Source: Belliella filtrata (lineage in GTDB: Bacteria > Bacteroidota > Bacteroidia > Cytophagales > Cyclobacteriaceae). From it: a stretch of 64,000 nucleotides of DNA. The stretch lies in contig NZ_JAKZGP010000012.1 in the NCBI RefSeq assembly GCF_022549775.1, positions 1 through 64,000 on the forward strand. The letters are read 5' to 3'. The notes beneath the pieces were generated by a model, which had not been told where the DNA came from, did not search any database, and worked only from the letters and a program-made list of their open reading frames with translations. Each line of letters opens with the position of its first letter. Position 1 is the stretch's first letter. This document shows, one piece after another, positions 39,277 to 48,900 of the stretch. A program made the translations under genes and the position numbers.

Positions 39277-39922
39277 ATTGAAATCCGTATTCTTATTAGC
39301 CCTTGTTTTTCTCCTTGTCATAAGTTGTCAAAAGCAACAAGAAGAAGAATCAAACACATTACCTATTTTGGGAAACTGGCACATCAATGAGTTCGAAATG
39401 GAAGGAAAAACCATTCAAGACACAGTTTTTCACAAAATCGCTGATTTCAGCTTTATCAATCAGGAAGGAAAAGAGGTAAGCAACAGCACAACAGCTGGCA
39501 AAGTATATGTGGCAGATTTTTTCTTCACCACTTGCCCGACCATATGCCCTATCATGAAAACTCAAATGCTAAGGGTTCACGAAAAATTCAAAGAAGAGGA
39601 CCAGTTTATGATCTTAAGCCACACTTTAGATCCGGAACATGACACGCCAGAACTTCTAAAAGACTTTGCCGAAAAAATAGGCATCGAAGATGACAACACT
39701 TGGCAGTTTCTAAGTGGAGACCAAGAGAAAATATTTGAAATAGGGCAAACAAGCTACTTAACCACAGCAATGGAAGACAGTAGTGAACCAGGAGGTATCT
39801 TACATTCGGGTGCATTTGTCCTAGTAGATCAAAAAGGGCGTATCAGAGGAGTGTATGACGGAACCAAAGAAGACCAAGTGAACAAACTCATGAGAGACAT
39901 TCCTAAACTTTTTAACAATTAG
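39266..39922 (+). CDS. Sco1/SenC family copper chaperone, lipoprotein
   Basis: This 218-residue lipoprotein (Cys near 21, VISCQKQ) has a thioredoxin-like fold with the Sco copper motif C-P-T-I-C in FFFTTCPTICPIMKTQ, the SHTLDPEHDTP loop and a distal His in GGILHSGAFVLVD. Sco proteins deliver copper to the CuA site of cytochrome oxidase or act as thiol reductants there. The next gene encodes a cytochrome c lipoprotein, supporting a role in respiratory-chain assembly. Confidence 0.92.
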   Translation: MNHKLKSVFLLALVFLLVISCQKQQEEESNTLPILGNWHINEFEMEGKTIQDTVFHKIADFSFINQEGKEVSNSTTAGKVYVADFFFTTCPTICPIMKTQMLRVHEKFKEEDQFMILSHTLDPEHDTPELLKDFAEKIGIEDDNTWQFLSGDQEKIFEIGQTSYLTTAMEDSSEPGGILHSGAFVLVDQKGRIRGVYDGTKEDQVNKLMRDIPKLFNN

Positions 39923-39924
39923 GA

Positions 39925-40365
39925 ATGAAAAAGACTGTCTTATGCCTCCTAAGCCTTGGGTTGATACTTGCTTGTAAACCAGAAAAAAGCGATGATGAAA
40001 AAGGCCTATCAGACATCAAGGATGCGAAAGTCTTACAATATGCAATAGAAGGAAAGGTTCTATTCGAAAATCACTGTGCAAACTGTCACCAAACTGACGG
40101 AAAAGGACTTGGAAAGCTCATTCCTCCACTCAATGGTGCTGACTACATGCTTGAGGATATCGGAAGAACAGTAGGAATCATAAAAAATGGGCTAAAAGGC
40201 GAAATCTATGTCAATGGCCAAAAGTACAATCAACCCATGCCTGCCAATCCCATGCTTACAAATATGGAAATCGCACAAATCACCACATATATTTACAATA
40301 TCTGGGGCAGCAATGAGGGAATCATTAGTAGCCAAAGCGTAGCTGATTACCTGAAAGAAAATTAA
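39925..40365 (+). CDS. Class I cytochrome c lipoprotein
   Basis: This 146-residue lipoprotein (Cys 17, LILACKPEK) carries one haem c site, CANCH, near residue 52, and the distal Met in MPANPML near residue 107. A C-terminal helix (ITTYIYNIWG) completes the class I fold. It should carry electrons in the periplasm at a membrane surface. It begins 2 bases after sco. Its stop overlaps the stop of the convergent downstream gene. Confidence 0.92.
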   Translation: MKKTVLCLLSLGLILACKPEKSDDEKGLSDIKDAKVLQYAIEGKVLFENHCANCHQTDGKGLGKLIPPLNGADYMLEDIGRTVGIIKNGLKGEIYVNGQKYNQPMPANPMLTNMEIAQITTYIYNIWGSNEGIISSQSVADYLKEN

Positions 40366-40790
40366 TCCTTCAAAACAGCCTTAGCATCAGCTATGGCTGT
40401 TTTGATATCTTCATTCACTACTTTGACCATTTCCTTTTGGTTGAGTAAATAAGATTCCAATTCCTCATCGGACATCTCATCTTCCTTTTGATTGAATTGA
40501 CGCATCCACACGAACATACCATCAAAAGCATCATCAAGCTGTTTAGCCAAAAGTTTGAGAGACTCTACCTCTTTAGCACCTTCTTCTCCTTGGTTTCTTT
40601 CGATCTCATGTGATTTGGCAATAACATCCTTTCTAAGCGATTTTAACTCACCCATATAAGGCATGACTTCATCGTGAATCTGAATCACTTCGTCTCTAAG
40701 TTTTTGATTCTCTTGGGCTTTATCCTCAGTACAAGAATAGGACAATGAGATCAATATCAAAATGTAAAAATTTCTTAAATAAGCATTCAT
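40362..40790 (-). CDS. Coiled-coil lipoprotein of unknown function
   Basis: This 142-residue protein has a lipoprotein signal (Cys 20, LSYSCTED), which places the start at 40790 rather than at an upstream in-frame ATG. The mature part is highly charged and helical, with heptad-like stretches such as KLRDEVIQIHDEVMPYMGEL and a Lys/Glu-rich middle. No catalytic motif. It lies 54 bases downstream of the MerC-like gene on the same strand. Confidence 0.72.
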   Translation of the reverse strand: MNAYLRNFYILILISLSYSCTEDKAQENQKLRDEVIQIHDEVMPYMGELKSLRKDVIAKSHEIERNQGEEGAKEVESLKLLAKQLDDAFDGMFVWMRQFNQKEDEMSDEELESYLLNQKEMVKVVNEDIKTAIADAKAVLKD

Positions 40791-40814
40791 TATTTTTTCT
40801 CTACTAATTACACA

Positions 40815-40850
40815 AAGAAAAAATAATTTCACTAAAAAAAGAAATTATTT
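40815..40850 (-). terminator. A+T-rich hairpin after the MerC-like gene
   Basis: AAATAATTTC (40821-40830) and GAAATTATTT (40841-40850) are perfect inverted repeats. On the minus strand they are followed by TTTTTTC, and the left arm overlaps the MerC-like stop. The stem is A+T-rich, so termination may be weak and could allow expression of the lipoprotein gene. Confidence 0.5.
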
Positions 40851-41276
40851 AACATTTACATTGCATTTCCTGTGAAACTTCCAATTTATAATATGAACAA
40901 TAACTAAACTTAAAGAAGCAACAAGGGAAACATAGATCATCCAAGAGATACTTTCATGTAGCAAAACTGCTACAGAAAAAATCGATACCGCAGCATAAAG
41001 CGCTATTTTTATCCCTTTGGAATTTGTACTTTTAGAGGCGTTTAAAACCGCCCAAATAGCCAATGCCACAAAAATGAAATCCATCCAATGTCCATGGAAA
41101 TGAATATGATGATCATGGGCATGCGTATGATCATGACCATGATCATCATGACCAAATATGAATCCTAATGAAATCATCACTGGAATAGCTAAGCAATGAA
41201 TCATACACAATAGAGAGGCCGATATGCCCATCAAGTCAGCTGACTTTGAGGATATTCTTTTAAGTTTTTGCAACAT
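40845..41276 (-). CDS. MerC-like membrane protein with His-rich loop
   Basis: This 143-residue protein has four membrane helices and the MerC signature LLCMIHCLAIPVM, with two cysteines in the first helix. Between helices 1 and 2 is a loop with about fourteen His among Asp and Gly (GHDDHGHDHTHAHDHHIHF). MerC proteins move Hg(II), but Bacteroidota relatives outside mer operons are thought to handle other metals; zinc or copper is plausible. A 19-bp palindrome covers the promoter and start codon, suggesting control by a metal-sensing repressor. Confidence 0.85.
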   Translation of the reverse strand: MLQKLKRISSKSADLMGISASLLCMIHCLAIPVMISLGFIFGHDDHGHDHTHAHDHHIHFHGHWMDFIFVALAIWAVLNASKSTNSKGIKIALYAAVSIFSVAVLLHESISWMIYVSLVASLSLVIVHIINWKFHRKCNVNVK

Positions 41277-41285
41277 AGTTGCAAA
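41267..41285. promoter_or_regulatory. 19-bp palindromic operator over the merC-like start
   Basis: TTTGCAAC, three bases ATA and GTTGCAAA form a perfect inverted repeat that contains the ATG at 41276-41274 and adjoins a TATATTTG -7 box on the minus strand. The geometry fits a dimeric repressor of the Fur/Zur type, which is inference. Confidence 0.6.
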
Positions 41286-41357
41286 TATATATTAAAATTT
41301 ATCAATCCGCTTTAATCTTAAATAAAATTCAATCATAAGCATAAAAAATATAGACCT

Positions 41358-42182
41358 ATGAAACCATATTGCTTTTCAAAAACTGATATAATTCAATCCC
41401 AAAATGCACAATTGCACCCTATGGACATAGGGCTGATCAGAGGGTATGGGATATTTGATTTTTTCAGGACTTCAAACTATGTCCCGCTATTTTTATCTGA
41501 TTATTTGGACAGGTTCATCAGATCTGCTGAAAAAACTCATTTAGATTTAAGGTTCTCCAAAAAAGAATTAGAAGAAATCATCTTGAAATTAATCGAGAAA
41601 AATGATCTAGAAGATGGTGGTATCAGAATGCTTCTGACAGGTGGCGTCTCTGAAAACCACTTTAGTCCAGCCAAAAGTGATCTTTTCATATTCTGTGAAG
41701 AGCTGTTGTTTCCCGCTCTATCGAAATATGAAAATGGTGTAAAGCTTGTAACGGCCGATTATGTAAGAGCAATAGCTGACATCAAAACAACAAACTATGC
41801 TTACCCAGTATGGCTAAGTGCTCAATGGAAATCGCTAAATGCTGAAGATGTAATCTATCACCATCAAGGAATCATTTCTGAAAGCTCAAGAAGTAATATT
41901 TTTATGATCAAAAATGGAGAAATCAGCACTCCAAATGAGCACATCCTTCATGGAATCACAAGAAAGAGAGTATTAGAACTGGCTCCCCAGTCAAGCATTA
42001 GGTCTATCACTTTAGATGAACTTATGGAAGCCGATGAAGTTTTCATGACAAGTACCACCAAGCGAATCCTGCCGATCACAACTATCGATGATGCTAAAGT
42101 GGGAAATGGAAAAGTAGGTACAATTACCCAACAACTCATGGACGATTTTAAAAAAATGGAGGCTACGCATACAAAAAAATAA
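41358..42182 (+). CDS. Class IV aminotransferase (BCAT / ADC lyase-like)
   Basis: This 274-residue fold-type IV PLP enzyme begins with LHPMDIGLIRGYGIFDFFRT, the class IV opening with its conserved Arg. The PLP lysine lies in ADIKTTNYAYPVWLS near residue 142, followed by ISESSRSNIF and HGITRKRVLELA. This family holds branched-chain and D-amino-acid aminotransferases and aminodeoxychorismate lyase; it is slightly short for a classical BCAT (about 300-360), so the reaction is open. It stands alone and ends in a shared terminator. Confidence 0.86.
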   Translation: MKPYCFSKTDIIQSQNAQLHPMDIGLIRGYGIFDFFRTSNYVPLFLSDYLDRFIRSAEKTHLDLRFSKKELEEIILKLIEKNDLEDGGIRMLLTGGVSENHFSPAKSDLFIFCEELLFPALSKYENGVKLVTADYVRAIADIKTTNYAYPVWLSAQWKSLNAEDVIYHHQGIISESSRSNIFMIKNGEISTPNEHILHGITRKRVLELAPQSSIRSITLDELMEADEVFMTSTTKRILPITTIDDAKVGNGKVGTITQQLMDDFKKMEATHTKK

Positions 42183-42272
42183 CCCCCACCTGATTGAGAA
42201 GCATTGCGTCAAGTAACTTTGTAAATGCGCTTGCTATTTTAGATTTACTTACAAAAAAGAATATAAATCAAA

Positions 42273-42317
42273 CAAAAAAAGCTTCCAACAATCTGTTTGT
42301 TGGAAGCTTTTTTGTTA
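42273..42317. terminator. Bidirectional terminator
   Basis: AGCTTCCAACAA and TTGTTGGAAGCT form a 12-bp stem with loop TCTGT, flanked by seven A on the left and six T on the right. It serves the class IV aminotransferase and the convergent exported-protein gene. Confidence 0.92.
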
Positions 42318-42343
42318 ATAATACTATTGGAAGTTTGGCATTA

Positions 42344-42781
42344 TCAGTTGACTAATTCTGCATCTACCACGATATACATTAACTTCTCTGGATCACTATC
42401 ATTCAGAGTCAACTTCCCCCTTACTTTCACTCGCTTTGAAGTGTACTTTATTGGGGACTTCATCATTACTTCCATCACTGTTTCTGGACCACCAGAACCA
42501 CAGAAAAAACATTCTGCAAGTGGAAGTGAAGATAATATTATATGCTCTGGCTTGAACATCCCTTCAAAAGGGATGATGTAACCATCAGCCTCGACGACTT
42601 TTCCTTCCAGTTTCTTGATATTATCACTGAATACGGGAATGTATAATTCTCCGAAATCATCCTCGCCAATTTTATAAGTCACCTCAGACAAGGCTCTCCA
42701 AACATTACCATTGGTCTGGGCATAGGTAAACGTACTTAAACCCACCAATACCAATAGCAATAGTGCTCTCTTCAATCTCAT
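42344..42781 (-). CDS. Small exported protein, DUF3299-like
   Basis: This 145-residue protein has a Sec signal peptide ending TYA-Q, which sets the start at 42781. The mature part reads as a small OB-like beta domain: KLEGKVVEADGYIIPFEGMF, then ECFFCGSGGPETVMEV with a CxxC, then VKVRGKLTLND. This resembles DUF3299 proteins, which in pseudomonads are encoded with a MacB-like ABC transporter in zinc-regulated operons (from memory). Here an FtsX-type permease and ATPase lie upstream on the same strand, repeating that association. Confidence 0.7.
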   Translation of the reverse strand: MRLKRALLLLVLVGLSTFTYAQTNGNVWRALSEVTYKIGEDDFGELYIPVFSDNIKKLEGKVVEADGYIIPFEGMFKPEHIILSSLPLAECFFCGSGGPETVMEVMMKSPIKYTSKRVKVRGKLTLNDSDPEKLMYIVVDAELVN

Positions 42782-42912
42782 TAATTCAATTATATTAGGT
42801 TGACAATTTAATTCTCTCTTCACAAAACTACATTAAAGCGCTGACTTTACATGCCTATCTGTTTGGATTTAACAAAACACAAACATCGTAACAACTTGAC
42901 TATTTAAGACTA

Positions 42913-44136
42913 TCAGGATCTTGTAAGTTGCTTAGCTATATCTGTTCTGTATGCAGAGTAAGCAGGTATAAGTGATGCAACAAAACCCACAGCTACTGCA
43001 TATACGATAATCCACATTTCTTCTTGCAAAAACACTGCCGCAGAAAGTCCACTTATAGCACCTTGCTCATTCTGCGCTACCAATACGGCAAGAAAAACAT
43101 GCCCAATCGTAATACCGACCAATGCTCCAAGCAAAGTCAAAATAATCCCTTCTAATACAATATGCATGAACAACTGTAAACTAGACGCCCCCAATGTCCG
43201 CATAACTGCGAGATCATACTTTCTTTCTTTCAATGAATTGAATAAAGCAATAAATATCCCCAAGCCTGCAATAAATATAATGGCATAGGCAAGGCCTTGG
43301 ATCAATTTCACCCCTACTCCTAAAAGCTCAAACAATCTTGAAATCTCAAAAGAAGGAGACGCTGCTTGCATAGAACTTCTGCTATTGATGTATCTCGGAA
43401 GTTGTACAGCGGCCATAGGGTTTCTATATTGCACTAGTAGTGAGGTAACCTCACGATCTTCTTCTGTAGGAGGAAAACCAGTCGTACTTACATCGGCAGT
43501 AAACTTATCATGATCATGCCCCTCATCATGTGAATACCATACCGACTCTATACTTGTCAGCACCAATTTATCCAATACATTATTCATTCTGTTAAGAACA
43601 CCCGTAACGAGGTAAGGATGCTCATCGTGCTCGTGGCTACTACTCCCTATACCATGCGAGCCTATGAAATTATCCCCAACCTTCAGTTCAAGTTTTCTGG
43701 CTACCTCTTCTCCCAAGACTACCTCAAACGGTTTTTTCCAAATCTCGCCGTCTTCAATTTCTGCATTATACAATTGGAGGTAATCATGGTTGGTCCCGAT
43801 GATCCTATATCCTTGATAGTTATCTCCCATCCCTAGCGGAATGATGTTTTTCACAAGTCGATTCCTAGAGAGTGATTGCGCTTCTTCCATATCAATATTT
43901 CCGGTTGGGAAATCGATATGGTATACACTAGATAGTATCAATTGTAGCGGGCTCCCCTTGGCGCCTACAACAAGATCTATACCCTCTGCATCTTTGGACA
44001 TTTTGTTTTCAAACTGATCTTGTATCAAGATCAGCACTGTAATAATAGAAAGACCTAAGGCCAACAAAAGTATATTCAAACCTGTATTTAAAGGTTTTGC
44101 AATCAAATATTTCCAGCTTAGTTTTAACATATTCAT
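42913..44136 (-). CDS. ABC transporter permease, FtsX/MacB family
   Basis: This 407-residue protein has one N-terminal helix (about 15-40), a periplasmic domain of about 210 residues and three C-terminal helices, as in LolC/MacB permeases. The helix 2-3 link has LKERKYDLAVMRTLGAS, the FtsX family coupling segment. The periplasmic domain has two His/Asp clusters (SSHEHDEHP and SHDEGHDHDKF) that look like metal ligands. It overlaps the ATPase gene by 4 bases. It probably moves a substrate within the periplasm by mechanotransmission rather than import; zinc-related work is a guess from the His clusters. Confidence 0.88.
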   Translation of the reverse strand: MNMLKLSWKYLIAKPLNTGLNILLLALGLSIITVLILIQDQFENKMSKDAEGIDLVVGAKGSPLQLILSSVYHIDFPTGNIDMEEAQSLSRNRLVKNIIPLGMGDNYQGYRIIGTNHDYLQLYNAEIEDGEIWKKPFEVVLGEEVARKLELKVGDNFIGSHGIGSSSHEHDEHPYLVTGVLNRMNNVLDKLVLTSIESVWYSHDEGHDHDKFTADVSTTGFPPTEEDREVTSLLVQYRNPMAAVQLPRYINSRSSMQAASPSFEISRLFELLGVGVKLIQGLAYAIIFIAGLGIFIALFNSLKERKYDLAVMRTLGASSLQLFMHIVLEGIILTLLGALVGITIGHVFLAVLVAQNEQGAISGLSAAVFLQEEMWIIVYAVAVGFVASLIPAYSAYRTDIAKQLTRS

Positions 44137-44765
44137 GACAAACCTCCTATCGTTATTTGATTCACAACATGATCTTTGACTCTTTGGTCATGTGTCACTA
44201 TGATGAGTGCCGCATGATGCTTTCTGGCTTGCTCCTGAAGTAGCTTTACTACAATTTCCGCATTTTGATCATCCAAGCTGGCTGTTGGCTCATCGGCTAA
44301 GATCAAATCAGGCTTATTAGCCAATGCCCTGGCTATCGAGACCCTCTGTGCCTCTCCTTCACTTAGGGTATTTACTTTTGCTTTGCGCTTATCTGCAATT
44401 CCTAACTCTTGGAGCAACTCGAGATTCCTATCCCCATTTATCCCAGAAAAAAAGTTAGCTAATTTGAGGTTCTCCTCTACAGTCAACGGGGAAAGAATAT
44501 GAGGTTTTTGAAAAACGATACCAATATGCTTCCCTCTGAATTTATCCAATTTGGCTCCACTGAGCTGATTGATCAATGTATCACCTAGCCTGACTTCTCC
44601 AGCAAGAGGTTTCAATAAGCCTCCAAGAATATTGAGAATAGTAGTCTTTCCACTACCTGATTTTCCTAAAATCAAAAGCTGATCACCCGCATTCAACTGG
44701 AAGTCTGGAATATCAAATGGTTTACCTTTATCGTATTGAAATTTTACACCTTTTATCTCTAGCAT
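44133..44765 (-). CDS. ABC transporter ATP-binding protein (LolD/MacB type)
   Basis: This 210-residue ATPase has Walker A LGKSGSGKTT near residue 35, Q-loop FQKPHILSPLT, signature LSEGEAQRVSIARAL, Walker B LILADEPTASLDDQN and the switch His in IIVTHDQ. The signature has Glu where LolD usually has Gly-Gly. It pairs with the FtsX-type permease encoded next. Its ATG overlaps the stop of the upstream histidine kinase (TAATG), so sensor and transporter are translated from one message. Confidence 0.93.
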   Translation of the reverse strand: MLEIKGVKFQYDKGKPFDIPDFQLNAGDQLLILGKSGSGKTTILNILGGLLKPLAGEVRLGDTLINQLSGAKLDKFRGKHIGIVFQKPHILSPLTVEENLKLANFFSGINGDRNLELLQELGIADKRKAKVNTLSEGEAQRVSIARALANKPDLILADEPTASLDDQNAEIVVKLLQEQARKHHAALIIVTHDQRVKDHVVNQITIGGLS

Positions 44766-45946
44766 TATTCTCTATTTATTGGCACTTTCACATGAAAGGT
44801 AGTGCCTTTACCTGCATCACTGACAAAACTTATATCTCCTTTAAGTACTTCTACACATTTCTTCACAATCGAAAGTCCCAACCCCGAACCTTCTATAATC
44901 CCCACATTCTTCGCTCTAAAGAAACGGTCAAACAACTGTTCTTGTTCCTTCTTTGGAATACCTATCCCTTGATCTTTGACTTCAGCAACAATGAAATTTC
45001 CTTCAGCCCATACTTTAAAATTGACTTGCTGACCGTCTTTTGAGTATTTGACAGCATTAGAAAGTAGGTTTTCAAATACTTGATACATCAAATCGACATC
45101 CGTCACCATTGATCTGGGTATTTTACCAATCTCAAGGGTAACTCTCACATCATTTTCTGCGCCAGCCCTGACCACATCTACGATCTCTTGAAAAAATGAG
45201 GTTAGGTACATTTTCTTTGGATTGTAGTCAATTTTATTAGCATCTGCTTTTCCAAAAAACAGCACGGAAGTCAACAAGCCATTCAAACTACGAACAGAAC
45301 TTTCTATTTTGTTTGCATGCTTAGTGATCTTTGCCTTAAAAGGATGCTCCTTCTCAGCATACACTTGAAGCAACTGAGCTGAACTCAGTATGGATGTCAA
45401 GGGTGTTTTAAAGCCGTGTGAGACATTCAAAACAATCCGTGACTTAAGCTCTCCAATCTCTCTTTCCTTTTCCAATGCCCTGGTCAACTCTTTGTTCGCC
45501 TCATGAAGGTCCTTTGTCCTTTGTTTTACCTTTTCCTCGAGTTCATTGTTGAGTTTTTGTAATTCTTTCTCTTTTCTATCCTTGAATATAGCCAACTCTA
45601 TAACCATATTGAGTTCACGGATATTGAAAGGTTTGATCACATAGGCACTAGGATTGGTACCGACTACCTTGGTCAATGTCTCTGAATCTGAGCTTGCGCT
45701 AAGGTATACTACAGGTATATCATATTTTTCATTTATGATTTCCGTTGTTTTGATCCCATCTAGCTCACCAGAAAGGTTAATGTCCATCATTACAATGTCA
45801 GCTGTATGCTTTTCTAAAATCTCTAAAGCTTTTTCGCCAGAGTCTGAAATCCCAATAATATGGTGGTTATTCTTTTCTAGTGCTTTTTTGAGTAAAAGAG
45901 CCGAAACATGATCGTCTTCAGTGATTAATATCCTTAATGGAAACAT
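44765..45946 (-). CDS. Soluble receiver-histidine kinase
   Basis: This 393-residue protein has no membrane segment. Residues 1-125 are a receiver domain (LITEDDH, phosphorylated Asp in MMDINLSGELDGI, Lys in VIKPFN). A coiled coil (about 130-170) leads to a HisKA domain whose H-box reads NVSHGFKTPL, and a HATPase domain with ENLLSNAVKYS, DQGIGIP and GSGLGLSIVKK. It may take phosphate from the large kinase encoded upstream. There is no DNA-binding output. It overlaps the ABC ATPase gene by one base. Confidence 0.9.
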   Translation of the reverse strand: MFPLRILITEDDHVSALLLKKALEKNNHHIIGISDSGEKALEILEKHTADIVMMDINLSGELDGIKTTEIINEKYDIPVVYLSASSDSETLTKVVGTNPSAYVIKPFNIRELNMVIELAIFKDRKEKELQKLNNELEEKVKQRTKDLHEANKELTRALEKEREIGELKSRIVLNVSHGFKTPLTSILSSAQLLQVYAEKEHPFKAKITKHANKIESSVRSLNGLLTSVLFFGKADANKIDYNPKKMYLTSFFQEIVDVVRAGAENDVRVTLEIGKIPRSMVTDVDLMYQVFENLLSNAVKYSKDGQQVNFKVWAEGNFIVAEVKDQGIGIPKKEQEQLFDRFFRAKNVGIIEGSGLGLSIVKKCVEVLKGDISFVSDAGKGTTFHVKVPINRE

Positions 45947-45999
45947 AGTTGATGATTAAATTCAATTGCAAATTACATGATTTAATGTTTTCCGAAAAA

Positions 46000-48900
46000 T
46001 CAATTTGTTGATAATGGAAATTCTACCAATACTAAAGTACCCTTTCCTTTCTGACTTTCTAGTTTAATTTCGCCTTTTAAAATCTCCACCAAGCTTCTAG
46101 TAATAGTTAAGCCTAGCCCTGTACCTTCATACATCCTGCTATATCCTTCACTCTCTTGCTCAAAGGGATTAAACAGCTTATCCATAAAATCCTCACTAAT
46201 ACCGACTCCTTGATCTCTGATTTCTAACTTGAAATTTCCATTGCTTTCACCAACCTTCACAGAGACAAGTCCTTTTTCAGAGTATTTGATTGCATTACCT
46301 ACGAGATTATTTATGATCATTTCCAAATACCTCCTGTCGATTTTTGCTACAAAAGGTTTTGTTTCAAATTTCGCTGAAAGCAACAAACCCTTCTTCATTG
46401 CTAGAGTCTTCAGCGGTATCAAGATCTTTCGGACATAATCATTGACTTGAGTCTCTTCAAGCAACACATCCATTTTGTTAGCATCGATTTTTGAGAGGTC
46501 CAAAATGCCATTTATAGTATGTAAAAGTCGTTCACCAGATTCACGGATGACTTCAAGTTGGCTCTGCAATTTTTGATCTTGTCTCCAAGTCTCCGCTATG
46601 TGGGCTGCCGTCCCAAGAATCCCATTGAGAGGTGTGCGAATCTCATGACTCATATTGGACAAGAAGCTAGACTTTAGTCTATTGGACTCTTCGGCCTTCT
46701 CTTTTGCTTGCTTCAAGCTTTCTTCATAAAGTCTCTTGTCTGTGACATCCCTGAAAACCGTAAGCAAGACTGTCTTACCTTGATACTCTGTATCTAACCA
46801 AGTGATGAACATAGACACAATTCTTTTACCCGACCTAAAAGGCATTTCAGCTTCATGCTCTATGATTTGGTTTTTTGTTTTTGCTCCTACTTTGGACAAT
46901 ATGATTTCCCTTTGATTCGAATAAAAATGTGGATCAGTGTACATCTCCTCAATCTGCATCTTTTCAAGCTCTTGCTTGGAGAACCCTGCCATCTTTTCCA
47001 TACTGGGATTTGCAGTGAGAATCTTACCTCCCTCTAGAGACAAAATCAATCCATCGACTGAACTGTTCCAAACATTCCTAAACTGATTCTCCAAAGTAAA
47101 AGCCTCCTTGGTCTTTTCATCAATCGTTTTCTTGAGTAAGAGTTGACTCTTTCCTTGATTGATCAAGGTATTTAACAAAAAACCTATGCCTACAAAGACT
47201 CCAAGGATTAGTAAAATAAACCAACCTTGAAAATAAAAAGGCCTTCTTATCGTAAATGACTCACTGAGAACCTCATCAGAATAAATAACACCACCCAAAC
47301 TAGAAAACATCCGTAACCTGTAAGTACCTGCGGGAAGATTATTGAAGGTAAGTACACCTGTATTCGGGTTTTGTACTTGCTGCCAATCTTCATGATAACC
47401 TTCCAGCTTATAATTCACAACCAAATCGGTAAATTGAAGAAAGCTAATTGCTCTGTAATGGATTTCAATGGAATTATTTTGATAAGCTATTCTTCCTAAG
47501 TTCGGATGCTCTATTTCCTTATTCATCAAAGAAACACCCAATATAGAAGTCGAAGGTGCAACCAGCTTGACGTTATCTTCCGAAGGGAAATAAACAGAAA
47601 GACCTCTCTGAGTACCTATCATGATCCTTCCCCTATCTGTTTCTAACATAGCACCTCTATTCACCTCTGTCCCAATCAAGCCACTTTTTTGATCAAATTT
47701 CCTAATTGAAACTTCGTCTATCATATACACACCCTGATCTGATCCTGCCCAAATCTTCCCTCGTGAATCTTTCATCAATACAAATATTGGCCTCCTGATA
47801 CGCTGACCTCTAAGTTCAAAATCTTCAATCATCCCATTTTCCCATACTTTGAGTCCTGTTTCTGTGCCAAGAAGCATTCGTCCTTCTTCTTCCAAAAAAT
47901 CATACCCTATGACATTGATATACTTGTCAGTTTGCGACATTGTTCCTTGAATCAACTCATTTCCACCTTGTAAAAAAATCAATCTACCATCTTTGAGTTT
48001 GTCAACTTTTCTTAAAAAAACCTGTTCCTTTGGGATATCCTTCAATAGCTCTAGGGTGATATCATTCTCAAAAAAACCTGATTTTTTGTAAATATCGGAA
48101 AGGTACACTCGATCACGAGTCACTACGAATAAAGAGTCTCCGATTGCTTTTACAGAAGTCACAAATTTACCCTCACCACTCTCTTCATAAGTCAACTCTC
48201 CATTGACAGGATCGTATCTCCCAACACCAGCAAGATTTGATGAAAACCAAAATATGCCATTTTTATCTTTTGAAAAATTCGTCACCCTGTTTCTAGGCTG
48301 GCCACCCAGCGCTGAATCATGACGTAAATTTTTATAAGCGCCATTTTCAAAAAGTTGTACCCCGTTGTTGAAACCAAACAAAAATTTCCCATCACCCAAC
48401 TTGGCAACTGCAGTGACCTCATCCTCTAGAAATCTTCTTGAATCATAATTCAAAAACAACAGCGAATTAATATTGACTAAGCCCCGGTTGGTTCCAATCC
48501 ATATTACTCCTTCTCGATCTACAAAAGCTGTGTAAATATTGTAAGCCTTGAGCGCATCCAAAACACTTATTTCTTGGACTTGATCATTTTCAGGATTATA
48601 CTTATAGAGCTGTGAATTGAAAAAGTAATACACCCTACCACTTTCAAACTGAAGCCCGCTGTAATCAACCACACTGTAAATATTCTTCACAAACCCTCTA
48701 TGAACCAACTTATCAATTTTCAAAAATGAGGAGCCTCTAGCCAAAAAGTCCTTCCCCAAATAGTAAAATTCTTTCTTAATCTCACAATAAGCTATATACA
48801 ATACTGGACCTGGAGTCTCCACCCCATCATAGTGAATTTCCTCTAATCCAGCAGGAGAAAGCAGAAAAGTCGCATACTCAAAAGACAAGTAGGACTTGCC

